From positions 528,333 through 592,332 of the forward strand of contig VTPC01000791.1 of NCBI GenBank assembly GCA_011009095.1: a DNA stretch of 64,000 nucleotides. The letters run 5' to 3'. This document shows, piece after piece, positions 46,740-57,589 of this stretch. The notes under the pieces are model-generated. The model did not search any database, was not told the origin of the DNA, and was given only the letters and a program-made list of their open reading frames with translations. The DNA is from Ignelater luminosus (Eukaryota > Arthropoda > Insecta > Coleoptera > Elateridae). Within the stretch, counting starts at the first letter, position 1, and each line of letters starts with the position of its first letter. The translations under genes and the position numbers were made by a program.

Positions 46740-47640
46740 ACTAAATAAATTAATGAGACTAATTTTTTATATTTTTTTTTATTCAATTAAAATTACAATT
46801 CCACATTGTCTCCTTCAAAGCAATTGCCTTGGGAAGCCACACAGCGATGGAGACGATTTTTCCACTCTTCATAGCAGTGCTGGAACTCAGATACTAAAAT
46901 TGCCTTCAGTTGATCGGTTACGGCAGTTTTAATGTCTTCTAATGTCCCAAAATGACGTCCTTTGAGGTGATTTTTCAATCTTGGGAAGAGAAGAAAGTCA
47001 CAAGGACTCAAGTCGGGGGAATAAGAGGGCTGAGGAGCCACAGGGATGTCTTTACTTGCCAAAAACTCATTAATTGAAAATGCAGTGTGACAAGGCGCGT
47101 TGTCGTGATGCAGCACCCAGTTGTTCTTGATGCTTGGTCTCACACGCCTGACCCTTTTTCTAAATCGTTCAAGAACTTCTAAGGTAAAATGGTTGGTTTA
47201 CCGTTTGGTCTTGAGACACAAATTCTTTGTGGCCGATTCCCTGGCTATCAAAAAAAGCAAATCAGCATGGTTTTGATCTTCGACTTGCTCATTCTTGCTT
47301 TTTTCGGCCTTGGCGAGCTTGAAGTGTGCCATTACTGGCTCTGGCGCTTCGTTTCTGGGTCGTACTGAAAGACCTAAAACTCGTCACCAGTTCCACAAAT
47401 GAGATTCATTTTCAATCCGCTCCAAAAAGTAAAGGCACGTGTCCCTCCCGTTGTTCTTTTGTTCCCGCAAAAGGTTTTTTGGAAGCATTTTCGCGCAGAT
47501 TTTGCTCATCCCCAAATCCTTGGTCAAAACTTCATGAACGGTGGTGTGAGTTAAATTCAACTATTCTCCAATCCTTTTGACTGTCATGTGACGATCAGAA
47601 GAAAGACGCTTTTAAGATATTAAGTGTTGCCAAAGTTACT
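46740..47640 (-). pseudogene. Decayed mariner (DD34D) transposase
   Basis: The minus strand from about 47620 gives MTVKRIGEQ and a TTVHEVLTKDLGMSKICAKM helix-turn-helix, PKNLLREQK, then frame changes, and from 47143 a good block: NNWVLHHDNAPCHTAFSINE (second catalytic Asp), PQPSYSPDLSPCDFLLFPRL (third Asp), LKNHLKGRHFGTLEDIKTAV and CVASQGNCFEGDNVEL at the C-terminus. I count 34 residues between the second and third Asp, the DD34D pattern of true mariners. N-terminal frames are broken, so it is inactive. Confidence 0.9.
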
Positions 47641-48002
47641 CTGATCGGAGTAGATCTACTCCACTTCATAAAGTTTTGCTCTGCTACTCGCTTATTTCAT
47701 ATATCTATCTACTCCGTTCTTCTCTTCTCACTTGGTGAGTTTTCATAACAATCTTTTATGAGCTTAAGATGTTTAGTTATAATTAGATCTAATAAAACAT
47801 TTACTAGTTCTTTAAATTTTCAAGAGGTCGCGATGATCGTGTTTTTCTTAGTTCTTCTCCAATTGAAGAGTTATTGAAGTTAATGCTTACGCAGCGCCTG
47901 TGATAAGCGGTAAACAGAGTGGTACGTGGTGTTTAATGTAAGTTTCAGTTGCCTTATTCCTCACTATGTAGTGCTTACCTGCTTCATTGGCATTACACTG
48001 AT

Positions 48003-48790
48003 CGTACAAAAAGTACGTCTAGAATTTACAAACTTGTAATGTTGCAAATAGTACTTAGGGACTTACAGATATGGGTTTTCATAATATTATTAAATGTCTG
48101 AACATTTTAGAAAGAACACTCAAACTTGAGAAAACGCTGGGAATTCACTCTAAACACTCGTAGACACCAGATAGTCACCTGATTATTAGTTCGGAATTAC
48201 GAATTACGTGATGCCATTCGAGACGTAGAAGAATTTGTAAAGAATCCGTGGCCCTACAAAAAGTACGTCACGAAATGTCTTATGAATTTTGAGAAAAACG
48301 TTGTAAATTCTGGGAAAAACGTTAGAAATCTACTCTAAACCCTGGAACATACTAAATAACCAGCAAATTATTAATTCTGTGTAAATTATGAACTACGTCA
48401 TACCGATCGAGATGTAGAAGAATCTTTACGCAGAATCCGTAGCACTACGCTTATTATTCAAAATACTTCTGGAATTTACAAAATTGTAAAGTTGCAAATC
48501 GCATTTGGGGACTTATAAGATGGAGGTTTTAAATAATTTTACATAGTTTACATCATTTTAGATGCTGAGTGTCCAATAATTATTTACGTTGTCTAATTAT
48601 CATATACACACAGATTTTAATATTTTTACACATCATATTGTAGTCCCGATGAATGTGAAAATAAATAGAACGGATCATAGTTTTATTAAATGTCTGGGAA
48701 TCTTAAAATAGAACGCCAAGAATCCAGAAAGAAACTCTGGAAATATACTCTAAACACCCCAAAGGCACTAAATTTAAATATTTTAAAATA
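48003..48790 (+). repeat. Degenerate tandem repeat block
   Basis: Several segments recur in the same order: AGTACGTC, AATTTACAAA.TTGTAA.GTTGCAAAT followed by GGGACTTA (48018 and 48466), and ACGT..TACCG or CATTCGAGA.GTAGAAGAAT (about 48205 and 48395). Unit length is irregular (about 190 and 450 bp), suggesting nested duplications. Non-coding. Confidence 0.7.
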
Positions 48791-49704
48791 ACCAGTTGGA
48801 ATCAGAGAAAAAACTATAACTCGAATAAAGAAACAAAAGCTATCTAATTTTTAGCTTTCCCTGGTGAATTTGTCTGGAAAAGTTTTTTCGCAGCTTTTCT
48901 TGTAATTGTTTTACTTTTATGATCGATTTTAATTTGAAAGTGAGAAATATTTTCGTAACCACACTATAAGGGAAATATGTTTGAAGACACCAAAACTTTG
49001 TAAGAATAACCCAATCACTTATCTTGAAAGAAATGTGTGACCATTAAAAGAAAAATAATTGTGTATTGTTAGAACTAAAAATACTTTTCTGGAAAGTTTT
49101 TTAAGTCTTCCCTCGGGTCCCATTACATTAGGAAGGACGTTGTCTAATCGTCACTGCGCCTTGACCTGATAAACTTAAAGATCAAATTACTTTCAGACTA
49201 TACTATTGTTCATCAAACAGCAGCGAAGTGATAAAAAAGTTGAATACGAGTATCCGGTTACAAAAAACAAATATTAGAACACTTTATGGATGGAAGCACA
49301 CGAGCTTCGCAAACAAATAAATAAGTAACTTACGTACATTTCAATTTTTTTATATTTGTTTTGAGTAAAGTTATACTTGTTTTTATATTTTGTTGCCCTT
49401 CCTACCTTTATCATTAGTCGAAGCGTATGCAAGAGAAGATTCAACTTCCAAATCGGCTTACGGCAGTGCACGCACCCTTTTTGATAAAATCCTATTTTGG
49501 TTATGTATAATAAAACAGAGATTTCGCTTGCATTATAAAATACATACGAGTTTTAGTTGCTTTCTTTTTTATTTATATACTAGAACACCCTTTCACTAAA
49601 TACATAAAAATAAAAACATAAAAATTGCTGTATTATTGTTTTAATCAAAATGTTTCAAACCTACCAGTTTAATTACTTGCTTAGAAATAACCATTCATTT
49701 AAAT

Positions 49705-49820
49705 ACAGTGAAACCTCTATAACGGACAGTGTTCATACCAAAAAGAATGTTCGTAATCAGATTATGAATTACAACGTTTTGGGACTTAGAAAAGTGTCCC
49801 CAATACAGAGGTGCTCGGTA
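49705..49820 (+). repeat. Pogo/Tigger-like transposon end, copy 1
   Basis: CAGTGAAACCTCTATAACGG followed by ACAGTGTTCATACC, later GGGACTTAGAAAAGTGTCCC and CAATACAGAGGTG. This 5' end type is common in pogo-like elements. A related direct copy lies at 50437. Confidence 0.55.
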
Positions 49821-50436
49821 GGTACACAAACAATTTTGATATCTTTCATTTCATATTTTAATAATCCGACATACCGGCTTGTCTAACTTTCTCGTTCATG
49901 CCCGACTGAAAAGACAAATTTTGTGGATCACTGGTTATTTACCGTAATTATGGTAATTAAGAGAGAAATAAAAAAAATGTGCAATGTTTTATACTTCTTT
50001 AAGCATGTTAATTTAGAAATATTAATTGACAATTGTGTTTCTACATTGCAAAAAGTAAATCAAAACATCAAAGGAACATTCATAAAAACGCTGCAATATA
50101 CGAAATGTAAGTGTCAACTGCCAATCAAACGCAACAAAAGACAGCACAATCAAAATTGTGATCTATAAGGCCACACTGCAGATATCGAAGAAAAACACAT
50201 TCGTGGCGAACTAGTTTGGGAGTGATCATCGGGTGATCAAACTGTTGCCGCAACAATAAAACATATCATTAGAAACAATAATAAACGTTATAAAAGTCTT
50301 CACATTTGGAGATTGATAGTAAGCTCCGGCAACGTTGGTTGTAAATGATGATCGCCCTCTTAATGAAATTTACCGCCATCTCGTGGTTGATGATTTTCCC
50401 CTATTCTAACATGTTTTTTTTTCGGTACATACTTAT

Positions 50437-50605
50437 AGTGAAACTCTATAAACGAACAGCGTCCGTGCCAAGGAATATGTTGGTAATCAGAAGTGTCCGC
50501 TACGACGAGGTAAAAACTCATAGTTATGTTTTGGAACTTAGAAAGTGTCTTTAATACAGAGGTGTCCGTTATATAAAGGTGTCCATTAAAAGAATTTTCA
50601 GTGCA
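50437..50605 (+). repeat. Pogo/Tigger-like transposon end, copy 2
   Basis: AGTGAAACTCTATAAACGAA, GTGCCAAGGAATATGTTGGT, GGAACTTAGAAAGTGTCT and ACAGAGGTGTCCGTTATATA. It is in the same orientation as the copy at 49705 and ends in TTTCAGTG near 50601, a possible inverted terminus. Confidence 0.55.
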
Positions 50606-51010
50606 ATACGAAGGTTGCAATTTAGGTATGTATCCGAAATAATCAATAAAAACAAATATTTATCATTGAAAATGGTTTTATTGTTTTTCAAAATATTCTC
50701 CGCGATGATCGTACACTTTTGCATTTTTCCCATTCCGATTGAAGTACTTATCTCCAAAACATGGATCTTGAACGCATCAACGCTCGTTCTGGCGTCGAAA
50801 ATCGTTGACCACGTAGTTTATTCTTCACGAAAGGGAACAAAAAGAAATCATTGGGTGCCAAATCAGGACTGTACGGTGGATGACCCATCAATTCGATATT
50901 TTCACCGGTCAAATATTGAGATGTTTGGGCCAATGTATGAGAGCTCGCGTTTTCGTGGTGAAGGATGATCCTGCGTCGCTGGTTGTATTTCCTTATTTCT
51001 CCAAATGCTT
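50606..51010 (-). pseudogene. Decayed mariner transposase, C-terminal half
   Basis: The minus strand reads RRIILHHENASSHTLAQTSQ (catalytic Asp changed to Glu in HHEN), IELMGHPPYSPDLAPNDFFL (third Asp), FPFVKNKLRGQRFSTPERA, and in another frame VLEISTSIGMGKMQKC. The order matches mariner C-termini that end near KRMQKCI..NGEYFEK. No N-terminal part is readable beyond about 51010. Confidence 0.85.
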
Positions 51011-51699
51011 CTGGCGAACAAATGTCGAGAGCGTCAATTCTTAGGAGTTAAACATTTTAATATTTGCCATTTACAATACATTTTAAAAAATTCCGTTAGA
51101 ATAGATGCAATTGGCACGAATGCGGTCTCACAATAAGTTGGCCTGGTATATTTCTAAAAGTGCCGTGGCAACATCGCATGCGGTTCTGTATTCCTACACC
51201 TTTTGTTGCTTTACTGACAAAGTTACATGAGCCTACAGCCAACCTGAGAGATTTACCCCTCAATTAAGAGATATTTTACCTACATGGCATATACTAGGAG
51301 ATAGAGAGATTTTTTTAAAGTTTTATGCAATCATTAAGAAATTCTTTCAGTTTCTTATTAAATTTTACTTAATAAAACAACACTTTTATTTTCCATTTTA
51401 TTCTCATTACGCAGATAACGCAATACACCTGAAATTTAATTAACTTTTGACATATGGGCTTCTTGCGCAAACAGAATGCGTGTGAATCATCCAAGTCCAA
51501 CACACAATTTTAAGTGCTTAGGGTGTTTTAGGTTCGTTTAATTCGGTTATTGGTTTTAATCTTGGTTTTCACTGTATTAGTGCTCAGTGGTATTAGTTAT
51601 GCTGTTTTAACAGTTAAATATATGGTGTTGATATTAGTAAGATTATTATTATTATTAATAAGTTTTTACCAACATTTGTGTTAATAATAAATTCTACTA

Positions 51700-52140
51700 G
51701 TAGTACGGATAAACAGGGCCGAGGAGGATCAATGAATAAATGCCACCGTAGGTGGCTGCCATTTAGAGAACTTAATCTCTCTATGGCTGGTGAGTTGGAA
51801 AATGGGTGGTTAACTCCTGTCGTGCACGCCAACATGTCGGGCACCAAGCAGTCCGCACGCCCGCAGTCCACGGTGATGATGGTCTGGTGGCGAAGGTGGT
51901 GCAGGCCGGAAGCAGGTTCTCCATGATCCCCGCAGGTGATGGTGTAGATGCCCAGGTTGGAGGAGTACCCAAGGACGGCCAGCGAGCCGTCACACAGAGA
52001 CGACGAGGAGTTCAACGCGACGGTTCTTTTCAGAACGGTGTTGGAATTGTGTAATGAGAAGTGTGAGAGTGTGTATATGTTGGTGTAGTGGTGTGTGGTG
52101 TCTAGGTGTAGGTAGTGTGCCGTGGAAGTGCAAAACTGTT
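51700..52140 (-). repeat. GC-rich dispersed repeat, copy 2
   Basis: Inverted copy of 14560-15040. Shared landmarks (seen on the + strand here): TGCCACCGTAGGTGGCTGCC, ATTTAGAGAACTTAATCTCT, GACGGCCAGCGAGCCGTCAC and GACGGTTCTTTTCAGAACGG. The copies differ by substitutions and small indels that shift every long frame. Confidence 0.8.
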
Positions 52141-52149
52141 CCGGCATTT

Positions 52150-52790
52150 GCCTTAACCACTGGGGAAACCACGGAAAACCCAGTGAGAACAGTGTGGTGG
52201 TTGGAATGGATGTGGTGATTATTGGCGGGAAATGTTAGGCGGGAAAGAATTTGGCGGGAATGGATTTGGCGGGAAGCGTGACGGATTGACGAAGAATTTC
52301 CGGGCGTCGTGGAGTAGGTACCTCGAGGAGCCCCGGGCTCGAGGGTTTGGGTAGGAATGGAATTTGGTAATCACGGCCCGGTAGCTACCCGGGCCGATCG
52401 GGTGAGGCTGAGATGTGTGGTGATGATGGCCGGGCCTGCGCACCCCTACGCAGACGCCGGTTGGTGGTGGAGCGGCCGTTGATCCATCTACTGCATCTTG
52501 GGTATGATTGGGTTGGCGGTCGCGATCTTCAAGCTCCCTCAATTCTTGGAGACCGACGGTCGGTTGGGTTGATGCAGCGATGCGACCTCGAGTCGCCCCG
52601 TTGGTGGTGGATGTGGGCCAGGCCTGTGCCCCCCAAACACAGACTCTGGAGGGTGGGTTGGCGGTAGCTCCCCAACTACCGCGTTTGTGGTTGAGCCCGT
52701 ACTCTTCGTCACCGATGCGTCACCGCTCGCGCTGCAGACCGGGTCGACTGCCTCGCTTCGCACTCGAAGCCGGAATGCGAACGTCGACAC
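52150..52790. other. GC-rich sequence of unknown nature
   Basis: Compared with the rest of the window this is strongly GC-rich. Long open frames exist on both strands because stop codons are rare in such sequence; none shows a domain I recognise. It sits between the dispersed repeat and the minisatellite and may be part of the same mobile element. GGCGGGAA recurs several times in 52225-52275. Confidence 0.5.
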
Positions 52791-52799
52791 AGGGCCGAG

Positions 52800-53600
52800 G
52801 TTTTCTAGTTGGCCTTTATGCGGCCGTTTGGTCTTGTGGAGCCTGTCGGACCTTTCGGCCTCGTCGGGTCATACGAGTCTGTCAGACCTTTTGGACTTTT
52901 CAGCCCTTCGGGCTTCTCAAGTCTGTCGGGCCGTCAGACCTGTCGAGCCTTTTGGACTTCTCGGCCTTTCGGGTCTATCGGGCGGTTTTGATCTCTCGGG
53001 CCTGTCGGGTCTTACGGGTCTGGTGGCCCTGTCAGGCTGTCTGGAACTCCTGTCGGGTCTCAGGCCTATCAACCCATTCAGGTCTGTCGGAGCTTTTGGA
53101 ACTCTTGAGCTTGTGGGGTTTTTCAGATCGTTATTTTTGTACTTATCCGAAAGCTTATGTTCGGTCAATCGGGCCGTTAGGGTTTGTAGAGCTGTTCGAG
53201 TTTCTTGGCCCTATCGAGCCGTTTGGGACTCTCGAGCCGTTTGGGACTTTCGAGCCGTTTGGGACTCTCGAGCCGTTTGAGACTCTCAAGCCGTTCGGAC
53301 TTGTCGAATCTGCTGAGCCATTCGGGTCTCTTGGGCCTATCGGCTCGTTTAGGTCTAACAAGCTGTTTGGGCTCTCCGCTTTATCATTCGAACCTGTCCA
53401 GTCTGTTCGGGTCTATTGGCCCTGTCAAGCCATTTGGAACTCTCGGGTCTGTCGGGCTGTTTGGGTCTTTCGACTTTATCGGCCCGTTCGGGTCTGTTGG
53501 CCCTATCAGGTCGTTTGGAATTCTCGGGCCTGTCGGGTTTGTCAGGCTGTTTGGGTCTCTCAGGCCTGTCAAGCTCGGACAGATTATTTTCATACTGAAC
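52800..53600 (+). repeat. GC-rich minisatellite, 18-bp unit, copy 2
   Basis: Diverged tandem copies of an 18-bp unit. The clearest part, near 53215-53290, repeats GAGCCGTTTGGGACTCTC four times; elsewhere the unit reads GGCCTGTCGGGTCTTTCG. Translation in any frame gives hexapeptide repeats, which explains the long open frames here. The flank CAAAGCTCGGGTGAG...CAGTTTAAAAAT at 53763-53810 matches the flank of the copy at 9610. Confidence 0.9.
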
Positions 53601-53829
53601 CAAAGCAGAGAATTTTTATAGTACGCTGAACCAAGATCTTTATCGTATTGACTCAGACAGGAGTAATTTTCGTACTGGCCCGGACAAGCATTACTGAACA
53701 GAAGAAGAGGACTTTCGTACTACACCGTAGGAGGGGCTTCTTGATCGGGTCTTTGTGCTGCCAGGCCCAAAGCTCGGGTGAGGTCAGGCCGGGCCTCAGT
53801 TTAAAAATTTATCGGGTTTTTCCAGAGTA

Positions 53830-54741
53830 TAGGAATCTCGAAAAGTCAGGGAAAAAGCTAGATAGAGAAGAAGTCATGAAAATATCATGAAAAAAGGGAA
53901 ATATAAATAAAAGTCAGCGAATTTAATGATTCTGTCTGGAATTTCTAATAATAGCAAAAATAATGACGTTGTCAACAGGGTCGGCTCAAGACGTTAGGCA
54001 TCTTAGGTGCAACTTGTTAAGGGATGCAAAAGTAAAGTTGCCATCCGAACGGTATTCCACAAGGATGTTCCATACTGTCATTTTTGGAATCCGAGGGGGA
54101 ACCTGCATGTTTGGCCCAAGGGAAATCCCCTCATGTTGGTTTCGGAGTTCCTGATAGGATCCCTCGTGGAGCCTTTGAAAAGTATAAGGTGATATTCTAA
54201 ATTGTGCTTTAAATTGTTTTAGAACTATTTCTTCTTCTTTCTTTCTAGAAGGTAATTCTTCTTGATCCTCACTACTTTCGTTAAAAGTAAAAATATAAAA
54301 TTAATAATACTTTGAATTTCTATGACAACGAAACGGTCTAGTTTGATTAAAAATTAAAAAATACGAGGTTATTACTTTAGCAACTTAAATTGGGCACACT
54401 GTCAATAGATAGAAATCTAAAGATCTTTCATCCGTTTTGCACGCATTACACTACAATAAAACACTAACAATAAAATTCTTTTTTGTTTTCAAGCCATGCT
54501 ACTGTTACGACTACTACTACGTCGGCGTCGTGTGCATTCTATATTTCAGTTCAGACGCGTGTTGTTTTATTCAGCAATCCACAGTTAATTAACTGCTAAC
54601 AATTCCCCAACATCTAATTATAACAAGAATATCACAAACGAAAAACGTTGATCCTTAATTAAGTATATCCTTTGTTGTCTCATTCAATAAACTTAAATTA
54701 TTAGAGGATCATCCTATCTTAACAAAATTGTTTCCACTTAC
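53830..54741. other. Liprin-beta intron between minisatellite and coiled-coil exon
   Basis: No exon or repeat is recognised. Short frames near 53963-54192 have no family resemblance. Confidence 0.5.
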
Positions 54742-56065
54742 CCTTTGCAGCATGTCCTCAGAATTCGCTAGCTGTTGTTTTCTTTCCGAGAGCGTTTTCT
54801 CCAAATCCGAGATTTTATCTGTTTGCGCTTCAATTTGTTCGGTGAGTACTTGAACTTGTAATTGCAGATTGTCCCGTTCAGTCTGTAGTTTACGTATCTT
54901 GTCATCTTGATCTGTTCCCTACAAGAAATTTCTAATTAATGATCATGTCAAGTACACGTCTATTATTAGTGTGCAACACATTATTATTATTATTTAACAC
55001 TGCAGTTGGCCGTGATTGCGTCCTTTGTTTAGATTCAACAGTAGAATGTGCAAGTCTTCTTTGGACTGTTTTTATTTGGCATAAAAATGAGATTCTGATA
55101 CTTTTATAGTTAACACATGGCTAACTGAAAGAGAAAAGAACTACAATCACTTTTGTATGTACAACACGAACAGTGTTAAATAAAAAAATTAAGAATATTC
55201 TTTTTTTATTAATTTAAAGTTGCCGTATGGAAATTAAAACAAATATTTGAAGGTTAGTTGTATAAATAAAACTGTTATAAACGAACCTCAGAGAGACATC
55301 ACTTAATTAAATGAAGTTGTTACAATAGATCTAAATTAAGGCAGAACCATGTCTTATGTTCAATAATAATAATAATGTCCTCCTCTGCTATTGACATATT
55401 TAAGAAAATTATACTGCAAGTGGGAGTAGAGAGTAATAAGAATAATAATCAAGATATTTATGTTGGTAATTATCAGAAAGGAATGCTTTCAGACAGTTGA
55501 CTTTGAAATCATAAGAAGGAAGACACCAAAGTCAACTATTACCTTGAATGTTAGTTAGTACCTTATTCACAGGATACGATGGAGGCCAGTGGTAATTTCT
55601 CGCATCTCCAAAAAAGCAGCAAGGCGGCGCAGAATGATAAGAACAACATCCATAAGGTTGGTCATGCCTAAATCTATGGAAATCACCGTAGATATCAGGA
55701 TGACTTCCTCTTTCCGTATACCTCTGATCCATCAACATGGGGCTGCTTCCATAACGTTGAGGATCTACACGCTCGTGCCGCCTATGGAAATTATCGAAAC
55801 AATACTGCTCGTTCACTTGCGGATTGCAGCACCAGCTTTGGCAATTTTGCGAAACGTAATCGTCAAATTTGGGCGGGCTTTTTAGTATGTGGGTGGATCT
55901 TGACTTTTGGTCCCTTTCGTGTCGATTGTGATGATGAGATCTTCTACGGTCTAAGCTGCCAGGTGCTGATCTTTCTGACGAACGACGGGGTGTTTTGTCG
56001 CGAACTGAACGATTTATCGGAGGTTTCGATTGGGGAAGTTGTTCCTCCATTTTCGGCGGTGACAT
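54742..56065 (-). CDS. Liprin-beta: Liprin-beta, 5' exons: Arg/His-rich N-terminus and coiled coil
   Basis: Two exons: 56065-55562 and 54918-54742. The second (59 codons, phase 0) is the liprin coiled coil: KIRKLQTERDNLQLQVQVLT then EQIEAQTDKISDLEKTLSER and NSEDMLQR, matching the LEND..SLVLQVSVLTDQVEAQ part of vertebrate liprin-beta. The first starts at ATG 56065 (MSPPKMEEQLPQSKPPINRS) and has 168 residues rich in Arg, His, Ser, Pro and Cys with no known domain. Its frame stays open upstream to about 56146 without another in-frame ATG. The donor at 55561 (AAG|GTACTA) keeps phase with the coiled-coil exon. The usual liprin-beta N-terminus (MMET and EWLQ motifs) is absent from the window, so this may be an alternative first exon. 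Confidence 0.85.
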
Positions 56066-56239
56066 CTCAATGGGTTCCTTACGTATCCATTGGAAATCGT
56101 CGTTGCATCTTGTTGAGCTGTCTGAGTAGATTATTTCTTTCGTGATTTAGAAGTTTTGTTTTTTCTGATATGTTGCTAAATATTAAGACTTGATATACTA
56201 ATAACCTCATATAGAGTTGTTTGTACACACAATAACGTT

Positions 56240-57560
56240 TTTGTGTATTGTTAACTCGTTTACTGTAAATTAAGTTTGGTTTAAATATTCAGGGCACATT
56301 TAGCTTTGGTTGGGCGCTGTTAAGATAGGTTAGGCTAGATAAATTGGACCAATTTAGGTTAGTTTTTATTAAATTGCAAATTAACCAAGTCAGGTCTGTT
56401 TTTTTCTTAGGTTAACTCAGGTTAAAATGAGGTTATGTTAGCTAAGAATCGCTTTTGTTTGGTTATTTTAGATAAAGTGAGGTATATTCTAAGAAAGATT
56501 TGCAAATTACAATAATGTAAATAATCAAAATGGTTTAAAATACACGTTTTCATTTGTACGTGTGCTAAGTTTACACAGCCCCACGTTGGGCGCCATTATA
56601 CTTTCGGATGACTTTCCATCTTGATCCTCGAGTGTACTAGTTTCTGGATTTTACACTATCATTTCTTCTTCTTTTGTTACCTAATATGTTTTGCATTTTT
56701 CTATATTTGTTTTCTTGCATATACTCTTCACAAAAATTAATAAGATAACAAAATGTTAAAATAATGAACAAATAAAGGCCTTTTTGCTAGTTTATTGTTG
56801 TAAAACTCGTTTTAGTTTGTAAAAGCCGCAGTAAAATCGATAAATGTAGCTGTAACTGTAAATTAAGTTAGGTTTGTTTGCTTTAAATCCTCACATAACA
56901 GATTTAACTTGGGTTAGATGTAGTTAAAATTAGTTAGGTCAGATGAAATTAGGCCAATCTAGGTTAGTTTTTATTAAACTGAAAATCAACCCGGTTGATT
57001 AAGTCTAATTTTCTTTTCTCAAATTAACTATGTTTAAAATGAGATTATGCTGCTTTTGGTTGGTTATGTTGAATAAAATGAGGTTGTGTTAGATCAAACA
57101 CACAATCTGTAGTGTAAACTGTAACAGAAATTTGCAAATTCCGATAATCTAAATGACCAAAATGATCTAATATGGAAATAAACTTATTATCAGCCTCACG
57201 TTATTAACGAAATCGATGATTTCGAAGTGTCAAAATGATCTACCAACATTTATATTAACTTTCTCATAATATCATTATAGTTTCCGATGCCTTTTTATTT
57301 TGTTCCTTGATTCTACTCGTTTCTAAACTTTCGGTTATCATTCCCTCTTTTTCGTCGTCATATTTTTCATCTTTTCTTTTTCTTTCATACTTTTTTGCAC
57401 CATCTTGTTGAAAAATTCCCATATATTCTTCACATAAAATAACAAAAACTTGAAATAACAAACAAATATAGCTGTCTCTGTCACTTTGTTGTAAAAACTG
57501 TTTTTGTTCGTAATCGATAAATTTAACTTCTTAGTCTGTTAACTGTAAATTATGTTAGGT
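56240..57560 (-). repeat. Tandemly duplicated retroelement leader, about 600-700-bp units
   Basis: Unit 1 (about 56240-56860) and unit 2 (about 56860-57560) run in parallel. Both have GGTTAGTTTTTATTAAA.TG, ATAAA.TGAGGT, AATTTGCAAATT, .CAAAATG.T, a T/C-rich stretch, TATTCTTCACA, TTGTTGTAAAA and AATCGATAAAT. The first part of the unit recurs once more at 62640-62850 next to a gypsy-type primer-binding site. Confidence 0.75.
56578..56595 (-). promoter_or_regulatory. Retrotransposon primer-binding site, copy 1
   Basis: On the minus strand the sequence TGGCGCCCAACGTGGGGC has the form of an LTR-retrotransposon tRNA primer-binding site. It lies within the duplicated leader. The adjoining LTR cannot be delimited. 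Confidence 0.6.
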
Positions 57561-57589
57561 TAGGTTAGGCTTACGTAAAAAAGCGAGGG

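Noticed and set aside
52508..53629. A 373-codon open frame and several overlapping frames on both strands
   Set aside because: They lie in GC-rich DNA and the 18-bp minisatellite, where a repeat length divisible by three keeps all frames open. No domain is seen.
57553..57570. TTAGG-like repeats resembling insect telomere sequence
   Set aside because: Only about three copies; AGGTTAGG motifs are scattered in this AT-rich DNA and there is no array.
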